A DNA stretch of 64,000 bases from Cycas panzhihuaensis (taxonomy: Eukaryota > Cycadophyta): NCBI GenBank assembly GCA_023213395.1, contig CM041465.1:35285741-35349740 (forward strand), read 5' to 3'. Under the pieces are notes generated by a model. It did not search any database, was not told the DNA's origin, and was given only the letters and a program-made list of their open reading frames with translations. Of this stretch, positions 55,993 through 64,000 are shown one piece after another. Position 1 is the first letter of the stretch. Each line of letters begins with the position of its first letter. A program made the translations under genes and the position numbers.

Positions 55993-56616
55993 TTGGAAGA
56001 AGGTCCTTCCCCTTCTTCCTCCAACCTTATATGCTTTACCCATATTGGTGTGGGGAGCTATGGATATCTCACCGTGCTTAGCAACGACGAGTCTGACAGC
56101 AAAGATGAGGACCTTCTTTGTCCCATATCCCTCCTAAGCATGAGTAGGAGGCACTCCCTTTGTTTCAGCTCCCAACCTGAAATCCCTGCCATTGAAGAGG
56201 CTAGCTTTTCCCTTGGGTCACATGTTATTGCTCCTATCGATCATGCGATCTCTCATATCACTTCGCTTTCCACTTTGTCTCCTTCCATAGGTGATGAAAC
56301 AACGGAACCTCTTGCCACTCCTTATAAGAGGACTCCTTCCGACTCTTCCAAAGAGTCCCTTAAGTATATCGAGTGGTGGGTTGACCGCTACAGTCCTGCC
56401 GCTCCTTCTACTCCTCGCTCTTCATCTTCTCGAGGTGTGGTCATCCATGGGATGGACTATTTTGAGGACGAAGAGGCTTTGCTCAAGCACCTGGCAGGCT
56501 CTATGCCCAACTTCCCTCATGGTCATCACAGGCTTGGTCACCAGAAGGTCTTAGCTATCAGGTCATCTCTCGCCGACCCAAATCCATCTCCTATTTTGCC
56601 CCTTCCTATTGACTGA
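55993..56616 (+). pseudogene. TatJ protease-RT spacer, copy 2
   Basis: 207 open codons. The first part (LSNDESDSKDEDLLCPISLL) is destroyed in copy 1 by a scramble at CAG/CTG sites. The second part equals copy 1. Ser-rich and acidic, no known motif. It probably links protease and RT in the polyprotein. Confidence 0.65.
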
Positions 56617-56790
56617 GCCCCCCTTCATTTCGAGGAAGGGAATGCCATGTGCATGGCGGTAACCAAGAACATAGTCCTTGCCCCAAGTAAGGTCATAAAG
56701 GTAGGAGCAGAATGCTCTTCTGATGAAATGAAAGAATGCACTCTCCTATTACAGGAATTCTGAGATGTCTTCGTATGGGACTACTCTGAT

Positions 56791-57369
56791 ATGAAGGGAA
56801 TAGACCCTTCTATCGTTACCCACAACCTTACCACCATTCTGGGTACTCGCCCCGTGCGTAAAAAACAACGCCCTCTTCACCCAAAACTCTCAGCTACTAT
56901 GAACATGGAAGTGGAAAACCTCCTAAACATGAGGTTGATCACTTCTATCAGCTACCCTAAGTGGGTGTCCAACATTGTTCCTATTGCCAAAAAGAACGGG
57001 ACAATCAGGATATGCGTTGATTTCCGTGACATCAACAATGCGTGTCCTAAGGATAACTTCCCTCTCCCCTTCATCGATCAAATCATTGATCGAACTGCTG
57101 GTTTTGAAGTCATTTCCCTAATGAACGACTTCTCAAGCTATAACCAAATCTAAATTTCTCCCAAAGACCGTCACAAGATGGCCTTCACTACCTCTTGGGG
57201 CACCTTCGCCTATAAGGCGATGCCCTTTGGGCTAAAGAATGTACGCACCACTTATCAAAGGGCGATACAATTTATTTTAGATGAACTCATTAACGATACT
57301 CTCGAGATTTTTATGGACGACATGATGGGTCTCTCATGTATTAGAGCCCACCATCCTATCGATTTGTGA
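56791..57369 (+). pseudogene. pol: TatJ reverse transcriptase, copy 2
   Basis: Same as copy 1 except for single changes (for example RPVRKKQ against RPVHKKQ). FMDD is intact at 57313-57321, the first catalytic Asp again reads Asn (MNDFSSY), and the TAA after YNQI is shared. The shared defects show that the decay came before the duplication. Confidence 0.92.
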
Positions 57370-57639
57370 GCCATCTTCACATGATGTCGCGAATACCATG
57401 TAAGTCTAAACCCTCTACAATGCATGTTCGTCGTAATGGCTGGCAAACTCCTTAGTTTCCTTGTCTCAAAACAAGGAATCCAACTTGACCTCAACAAAGT
57501 CAAGGCCATCCTTGACATGCCGCCTCCTAAAACCTAATGACAAATTAAGTCGTTCTTGGGTAGACTCAGATTTCTTAGTCATTTCTTGGCGAATTTCACC
57601 ATAAACGCAAAACCCCTTACTAACATGTAGAAGAAAGGG

Positions 57640-58180
57640 GCCTCATTTGTTTGGTCTTCAAAGGCCCAACAAGTCTTCGAGGAGCTTAAGAGACCTCTTG
57701 CTTCTGCCCCAACTTTGGCACCCTCTCTTTTCGACAGGCCCTTCATCCTATACACTTCGGCCATCGTTAAATCCTTGGGCACCATGCTAGCCCAAGAAGA
57801 TGATTCGGGAACTGAAAGAGCTATGTACTTTATTAGTTGCACCCTCTTGACTGTCAAACTTAATTACTCCCCTGCCGAGAAGAAGTGCCTCTCCTTAGTG
57901 CACACTACCAAGAAGTTTAGGTACTACTTGCTCGGAAACACTACTCGCGTGATCATCTAGTCTGATCCCCTAAGATAATTGCTAACCCGATCCAACCTGA
58001 CAGGTAGGACTGTCAAGTGGGCCATCCTCCTTTAGGAATTTGACCTCAAAATTGTTAATAGGAAGTCAAAGAAAGGGATGGTGGTTGTCGAAGAACTCGC
58101 TGACACCCCCATCCCGAACCCTTTTGGTGCTCCCATTGATGATTCTTTGCCTGACGAGCCTATTTTGGCTATTTAGGATT
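57640..58180 (+). pseudogene. pol: TatJ RNase H, copy 2
   Basis: The open stretch 57715-57960 reads FILYTSAIVKSLGTMLAQED, AMYFISCTLLTVKLNYSP and AEKKCLSLVHTTKKFRYYLL in one frame, then a TAG at 57958. More complete than copy 1. Confidence 0.88.
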
Positions 58181-58278
58181 CTTATCCTCACCCACTTGCT
58201 GATAATGAGAGGTATGAGAACATTGTCCAATACCTCACCGAGCAGCATTATCGTCCCAAAGCGAGTGACAAAGTTAGG

Positions 58279-59453
58279 TCACGAATTCGAGCTCCTGCTA
58301 GGCAGTATTTCCTCATGGGCAAGGTATTGTATAAGAGATCCTTTAATGGGATCCTTCTCCATTACGCCAACTCTGATGAAGCGGACCAAATACTTCATGA
58401 ATGCCACAACGGCATTTGTGGGGATCATTTTAGGGGTTAATCTATGGCCCAAAGGATCCTTCACATGGGCTATTATTGGTCATCCCTCTTTGAGGACACC
58501 CACGCTTATGCTTTGCGATGTCATCGGTGCCAAGAGCATGCTAACATCGCCCATTTGCCTTCCGAGGCCCTGCACCCTGTCATATCTCCATGGCCATTTT
58601 CTCAATGGGGTTTAGACCTCATCGGGACCATATCCCCACCTTCTTTGTCACAACACAAGTTCATCTTGACCGCGACGGAATACTTTACTAAATGGATAAA
58701 GCGATCCCTTTGACCTCTACCCCTGGTAAGACGATAGCCACCTTTGTCTACCAGCACATCATTTGTCGATTCAAAGTCCACGACGTCCTGATTACGGATA
58801 ATAGAACTCCTTTCTATAATAAGGAAATGGATAAACTTTATGAGAAATTTAAGATATGTCATAAAACCTCCTCTCCCTATTACCCCCAAGCCAATGGCCA
58901 TGTTGAATCATTCAACAAAACCCTTATAAATATCCTGAAGAAAATCGTTACCCAATCCCAAAGGGATTGGCATCTTCAACTCCTTTCCGCTCTATGGGCA
59001 TATCGCATATATATCTAGATGGCTACGTGAATGATCCTGTTCTCCCTTGTGTATGGAATAGAGGCGGTTCTCCCATTGGAAGTTGAGATCCCTTTCTTAT
59101 GGGTTTTCCTTCAGGGTCTTGTTGATGAGGAGACTCTCCGTCAGGCTCGTCTCCTAGACCTCGAGGCCATAGATGAGAGATGCTTGATTGCTTACCAAAT
59201 GAGTCTCGCCTCTAAGGCTAGGGCACGAAGGACGTACGACAAGCGCCTTTGCTCCTGCCCTTTACACCCTGGGGACCATGTCCTCAAGTTCGAATATCTC
59301 CATGATCGCTTATCCAAATTCGGAGCTAAGTGGGTTGGCCCCTTCGTCGTTCTCGAGAGCCTCGATAACGACGTTTACAGGATCGCGACCTTAGAGGGTC
59401 TCGAATTTGAAAAAGCCATCAATGGTAAGTTCCTAAAGAAATTTTATGTGTGA
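58279..59453 (+). pseudogene. pol: TatJ integrase, copy 2, natural C-terminus present
   Basis: HHCC finger (LHECHNGICGDHF near 58393; CHRCQEH near 58523), WGLDLIG, ITDNRTPF and NGHVESFNKTL core with D-D-35-E kept, then YGIEAVLPLEVEIPFLWVFL, RRTYDKRLCSCPLHPGDHV and GAKWVGPFVVLESLDNDVYR to KKFYV and TGA at 59451. Frame changes at about 58437 and 58690, and stops near 59017. The sequence from 59261 to 59453 has no counterpart in copy 1. Confidence 0.93.
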
Positions 59454-60480
59454 CTATCTCTATCCCTGCATAGGTTAGACACACCCTTTTCCCTTTTTTT
59501 TTATGTACTCTGAAATGAGCCTAAACTATCACCCTAGGGGCATTTCCATTTCCCCTAACCATAGGTGGAATGGCAGCCCAGGGTGGCTTTCCTACTCTTT
59601 TCAGGTCCCTCCTATGGCACCTTTTGTTTCCCTTCTCCCTAGGGAATGTTTCCTCCTAATTGGATGTGTGGTCCCTGTTGCTCCTGAGCTTGGAAGCACT
59701 CTCCAACTAGGATGGTATGGTCGAGTGCCATTACTCTCATTCCCGCTAGCACTTCCTTTGCATATCTCGTTATGCTCCTATGATGGACGTGTATGGCTCC
59801 CCATCTCCTAGCCCCACATACACCTATCGCCTGCACTCGTGGTGATCGTGTGTGCCCATTAAGAGTATGGCCCTGTATGGAAGGGAGTGTATGCGTAACC
59901 CAAACAATCCTACAACACAAATCATATAATAATCAATCCAAAATCATCATGATTTATAACTCCTCGTATACCTATACACGCATATACACATATATACAAG
60001 GCATATAAGTAACAAAATATACCATCATAACACTCAACATGCATCAAATAGGGTGCCAATGGCCCTTCTCTATATACATAAAAAATCATATCATACAAGT
60101 GGTATGGTACATCATCCGCGGGAAGCTAGAATCCTTACAGGGAGGAGTACAATCATGTGGTAACATACGGTGACTCCATGGAAGTCTGGTGCTTTCCCAA
60201 TCAAAACTGATCCTACCCTGCTCTCTGGCACTCTTGTGCTCATGGAGTGTCATCTCCTAATTGTCGTGACCCCTCCCCAAGAGACCACATGCCTCCTAAG
60301 CTCCTCTGGCACCGTTGTGAACTCCCAGCCTCATTCCCCTCATCCCAAGGCCTCCTCGAGGTCATTGTCATCGTGTGTGCATGCGTCCTGCTCCACGACG
60401 ACCTCAATGCCACCTAGTCCACCAACTGATTGTATCTCCCTTGGGTATGATCCCTCTCTCTCTACCCATAAGAGCCTTTC
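59454..60480 (+). other. TatJ 3' untranslated region, left part
   Basis: No supported sense gene. Sense open stretches (59503-59811, 60170-60493) are Ser/Pro/Leu-rich and carry no motif. It may hold the end of the antisense reading described next. Confidence 0.4.
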
Positions 60481-60489
60481 CTCTACTCC

Positions 60490-61624
60490 TTAGAGTTGCT
60501 CCTCCAGCACAACTCTGATACGACTCTTCGCGTCTCCATCTGCTCCAGCACCTGGACTCGACCATGTAGGGTATCCCACTCTGCGCAGATCCCGTCCAAC
60601 TCCTCTTGTAGCTATCCCACCCTCGCCTGGTGCTCTTGGGACTTTGCTACCCATACATCCCTGGCCCTGATCAGTGGGGCGAATACCGCTGTGTATGCCC
60701 CCACCGATTGTGACTCTTCTCCAGCTGAGATGGGAGGTTGCCCCTCTGCGTAGACCTAGGGGAATGCCTCTCAAACTATCACCTCTATCAACCTTGTCAT
60801 CCCTGTTGTACCTGCTAAGTCAAGCATGTCATATATTAATCTGCACATCCATATGCATATCAAACTCTCAAAACCAAACCAAAAGCGAACTATCCAAATG
60901 CCTGATGGTCAAAGGATGGGGGGAAAAGGTAGTGTCTCACCTCTTGGAATAATTGGCTCCTCTGCTTTGGTGACTATCACCTCCTCAGGGCCTCCCTCAG
61001 CTGTTGGTGCCTCCTCCTCCTCGAGGAATATCACCTCCTCAAGGCCTCCCTCGCCAACCTCCTGGCCTACCGGAGCACCTCCCCCCCCCTCTGCTATTAT
61101 CGTTGCCACTGGCTGAGCTCTCCCTACCACCCTCAGACTCTGAACTAGTGTGTGGGGTGGCCTACCTCTCCCTACAGCTCCTGAGGGATCCACCTCTCCT
61201 CCTGCGGATCTTGAGGGACCTACCTCACCTCCTACGGTCCCTGATGGACCCACCTCATCACTAGCTGCTCTCGATAGGCCTACTCCATCACCACCAACAT
61301 CATCATCTCCATCGTTAGGGGCACCTCCTGCTCCTCCTACCTTGTCATCACTATCCTACCTCACCCCTCTATATGGATCCGCTGTATAGTCTGCCATGGT
61401 GAGGAGGTCTAGTGATGTTGCCTCCACCAAGTGCTAAACATGTGCCTGGTCCTCACTCCCCCTGAACTGAGTCTGCCATCTGTATACCATGGGAGCCCGC
61501 GTCAAGATAGAGTGTGGTCCTCCTGGTGGTGTAATTGCTCCAAAATGATTGAAGAACCATCACTGTAGTAACGTATAATAAGACAATCCTCCTCTCCCTT
61601 TCACCTTGATAACATCTAACTAGG
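60490..61624 (-). pseudogene. TatJ antisense ORF region (aORF-like)
   Basis: On the minus strand, from 61550 downward, one reading gives WQTQFRG, HLVEATSLDLLTMADYTADP and a Gly/Glu/Pro-rich stretch with repeats of GGEVGPS (open 61253 to 60909). A further part (about 60700-60500, other frame) reads VWVAKSQEHQARVG, stop, LQEELDGICAEWDTLHGRV, QVLEQMETRRVV, which looks coiled-coil. Tat elements such as Grande and Retand carry antisense ORFs between integrase and 3' LTR, so the position fits. Stops (TAG where CAG is likely) and frame changes mark it as a pseudogene. It is cut by TatL at 61624. Confidence 0.55.
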
Positions 61625-63616
61625 TATTTCCTGGCTACCGAGAATGGATACAGATAGGTCGACTCAAGTAAGCACAAGTATACTTCTTCCTTTTCACTTC
61701 TACAATTTCTTTGGAAAGGTTGACTGAAGTATTGCCTCATTGCATGACTAACTGCTTCATTTGTATGATCACCTTGCATCTGTTGCTTGATCATGCTGCT
61801 TGTTGTATTGTGAGCCTATGATGACCCAGTGGGACCAACCTTTCCATAAGGTGGGTATCCCCATGGCACTTTACAACCCTCTGTGCTACCTCCACATCAC
61901 CTCAAACCTCTTTTGATTTGTATGACCCATTCATACCCTGACCTCACATCTTTACCATGCCGTTTCCCTTGATACTTCTTTTGGCCTTGTTCACATGCCT
62001 TTTAGACTGTCCCTAGCCACCTAGACAGGAGGGCCAACCCCTCCCTGGCCTGCCACATCAACTTTCAAGGCTCCCAGAACCTAGATTATTGCCATTCTAG
62101 CTCTCTGGTCCTGCACTGCTGTAAACTTAGCAGTACCGCAAAGTTACCACAGTGCGACTATTGCAAGTTATTTTTTTAAATCTGCCATAGTAATTCTCGC
62201 TTTTTTTTCATGGAATTTCCACGTGGCCTCATGCCTAGCTCAGCCCTATTCGTACCCTATTCACTTGTTTAGGGTTGATATGGGTATAAAACCCAAAAAC
62301 ACCATCATTTTACATCTCTTGGCTCTCCAACTCAACTTTCTACTATTGTTGTTTTTGCTATTTTCTTCCTTCCTTCCACAGGTGCATCTGCAATCCTGCG
62401 CTTCCTATTGCTCCAGTTTAGGATCTACCTGCAATAGCTCTTCTCCGTGGTGCGAAACTCCTCTCCAAGCACTCTCAAGCAAGCTTGGCATGGTTCTCTT
62501 CCAAATACGCCCCAGCAAGTGTCTCCTACAATCGCCTTTAGGGAAACCTCCTGCAAAACTTTGTAGGAACTCTTCTTCTTCACTGGTTGCAGGGGAAAAC
62601 CTACCCTAGACTCAGCCCAGCAACCCTTCTTGCAGCCCCTTCTTGGAAGGGATAAACTTTTGTGTGTGCAGGCTTGAAGTGGTATCTCATGAAGGGAAAA
62701 GGCGTTCGGATTCGGGTAAGCTTCACCCTCTTTTTTTCCTTTTTTTCCTTTTCTTTATTTTCTTCTTTTTTGTCCCGCTTGCTTTTTCGTAAGGGGAAGG
62801 TAAGGAAGTCCCGACCTTCACATTGATCTTGATTGCACACCCATCAGCTGGCAAGAGGATGTGCGTTGTGCGTGGGTGAGGTCTTCCGTCGACTGCTACA
62901 CCTCCCAGGTATGCACCATCTCTCTCTTCACCTCTCCATTTTCCTTTCTCGCTTTTATTTAAAATATGTGCTTTGGTTTAATAAATCACGTAAAAGCGAA
63001 AGGTTAATGATATTGGTCACTTGCATTTATATGTCATATGTTTGTCCCACGTAGGAAAAGGACATAGTAGGAACTCCACCCCTTCTCCTCTTCCTATTGA
63101 TCCAAACATACCCTTAGATGCATCCCGTTTAGCTTGGTTTGCTTGCACGCATAATACTTATTTTTCTACTCCCTTTTGTCTTTTAGTTGTTAAAGGGAGG
63201 ACGTAGCTTTAGCCCCCCTTTCCACTCTCTCTCTTGGTTTTATTTGCCTAGAACAAATAACTAAGGGAGGCCTACCTATATTGTAGGCCCTCACCTACCT
63301 CATCCACATTCGTTTTCCTTCATCATAGGGAAACTCCCTGAGGATTCCTCTTCTTCCCTTCCGGCCATCTAATGGTGGGAGGACCTTCCTCTCGAGACCA
63401 CCCAAGCTACCCCCCATATGCACTCTCCCTTCTGGATTGAAGGCTACTCTAAGGTAATTGGGTGCCATTCGCAGGTCCCAAACTCACACTCCGATGCACG
63501 GGGCGCCCTGCGTGGTGTTCTCTTTGCTTATAGGTTCTCGCCCACACCTCCAACATCAACTGTTGACTACTATCATTCCTATTGAGCATAATGACTATCC
63601 CATAGACGCGCATCCA
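61625..63616 (+). repeat. TatL 5' LTR (1.99 kb)
   Basis: Starts TATTTCCTGGCTACCG (TG changed to TA) and ends ATCCA one base before the primer site. Matches the TatJ LTR in block order but lacks about 1.1 kb between TATA box and primer site. Confidence 0.82.
62281..62295 (+). promoter_or_regulatory. TatL LTR TATA box
   Basis: TGGGT ATAAA ACCCA: the TATA core is the loop of a 5-bp inverted repeat, as in TatJ. Confidence 0.65.
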
Positions 63617-63617
63617 C

Positions 63618-63635
63618 TGGCGACCATACTGGGGA
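63618..63635 (+). other. TatL primer binding site
   Basis: TGGCGACCATACTGGGGA. Best preserved of three copies; resembles the tRNA-derived primer sites of Tat/Ogre elements. The exact tRNA was not tested. Confidence 0.85.
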
Positions 63636-63875
63636 CTTGCCAGTAAGGGAGCTAGTTCCTATCCCTTCCTGTTGGTACTGCTACCTTTTAGCGGTCTTCT
63701 CCACTTATCTCCTTCGTTGGGCAGCATCCAACATATACTTTACACTCCTTTTCCACTCTTCTGGTGTGTTGGCAAGTTTTGCATGCGATGCTTCTCACGT
63801 CACCTACGTGGTTTGCATCCATAATTAGAAGAACCAGCATATCATCTTCTTTCATCGTTGGATCCCAATTCGATA

Positions 63876-64000
63876 ATGGAAGGATACGCTTCAGATTGGG
63901 TTTATCATGCCTTTGTTTCGGGAGCTCATGAGTTCCCCGCATCCATTCTGGGATCCACCCAAGAGGGTGATGATCCTATTTACTATTCAGGTGATCAGCA
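63876..64000 (+). CDS. TatL 5' ORF, partial
   Basis: The Met at 63876 opens MEGYASDWVYHAFVSGAHEF and continues open to the window edge (41 codons seen). About half the residues match the TatJ product from 35742, and the distance to the primer site is the same, which supports this start. Function unknown: acidic N-terminus of the Gag or extra ORF of this family. Confidence 0.65.
   Translation, partial: MEGYASDWVYHAFVSGAHEFPASILGSTQEGDDPIYYSGDQ

Larger units (their letters stand above)
51983..59260 (+). repeat. Tandem duplication, copy 2 (7.28 kb)
   Basis: Same content and order as 44443-51723. The right edge is set where copy 1 ends; TatJ sequence then simply continues, so copy 2 carries the original junction on the right. 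Confidence 0.97.
32374..61624 (+). mobile_element. TatJ: Tat-lineage element with nested CopK and a duplication
   Basis: It has a 3.1-kb 5' LTR, primer site, 5' ORF/Gag (interrupted by CopK at 36933/46444), Gag, protease, RT, RNase H and integrase. The pol block is present twice because of the 7.28-kb tandem duplication. A 3' region with an antisense reading follows. It is cut at 61624 by the TatL LTR, with no polypurine tract or 3' LTR before it. Confidence 0.85.
61625..64000 (+). mobile_element. TatL: third Tat element, 5' end
   Basis: LTR, primer site and start of the 5' ORF, same family as TatJ and TatH. No polypurine tract precedes the LTR, and a primer site follows it, so it is a 5' LTR inserted into the 3' region of TatJ. 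The element continues past the window. Confidence 0.85.

Noticed and set aside
61625-63616. 3' LTR of TatJ
   Set aside because: No polypurine tract before it, and a primer site plus a second 5' ORF follow it, so it starts a new element; a shared middle LTR of a tandem array is still possible but less likely.

Overview
This window looks like nuclear DNA of a land plant with a large, repeat-rich genome. The evidence is stacked Ty1/copia and Ty3/gypsy LTR retrotransposons, initiator-Met tRNA primer sites, long Tat-type LTRs and almost no other coding sequence. A gymnosperm is plausible, because the elements are old, nested and poorly purged, but that is inference. I find no intact host gene, rRNA gene, CRISPR array or prokaryotic feature. 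Names used below (CopA, GypG, TatJ and so on) are local to this report. || Layout, left part. CopA (1-2521, +) is the 3' half of a copia element ending in a long terminal repeat (LTR). CopB (about 2551-5546, -) is the 5' half of another copia element (LTR, primer site, a leader containing a degenerate tandem repeat, gag). It sits in the integrase-RT linker of CopC (5547 to about 9750, -). CopD (10572-15792, -) is a nearly complete copia element with two 187-bp LTRs. It lies inside the leader of CopE (about 9880-17470, +), a copia element with a large internal deletion. CopF (17480-18966, -) is a decayed copia pol fragment. || Layout, right part. From 18967 a nested chain starts, all on +. GypG (18967) enters the integrase of CopF. 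TatH (24679) enters the integrase of GypG. TatJ (32374) enters the gag of TatH. TatL (61625) enters the antisense-ORF region of TatJ. TatH also carries a non-autonomous minus-strand element, NonI (29310-31744, target duplication GTTCA). TatJ carries a young copia element, CopK (36934-46443, target duplication CCGAG). || The region from 43869 to 59260 is rearranged. The reverse transcriptase (RT) of CopK is cut by a small repeat-bearing insert. A 7.28-kb segment (a host-like fragment, CopK RNase H and 3' LTR, and TatJ gag to integrase) then occurs twice in tandem at 44443-51723 and 51983-59260. The copies are separated by 259 bp that is the inverted copy of sequence just left of the first copy. 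Many differences between the copies fall at CAG/CTG/CCG sites. || How the parts work together: every recognisable protein is a retrotransposon Gag, protease, integrase, RT or RNase H. All autonomous elements are broken by stops, frameshifts, truncation or lost catalytic residues. CopD, CopK and the second TatJ copy keep the most intact motifs.
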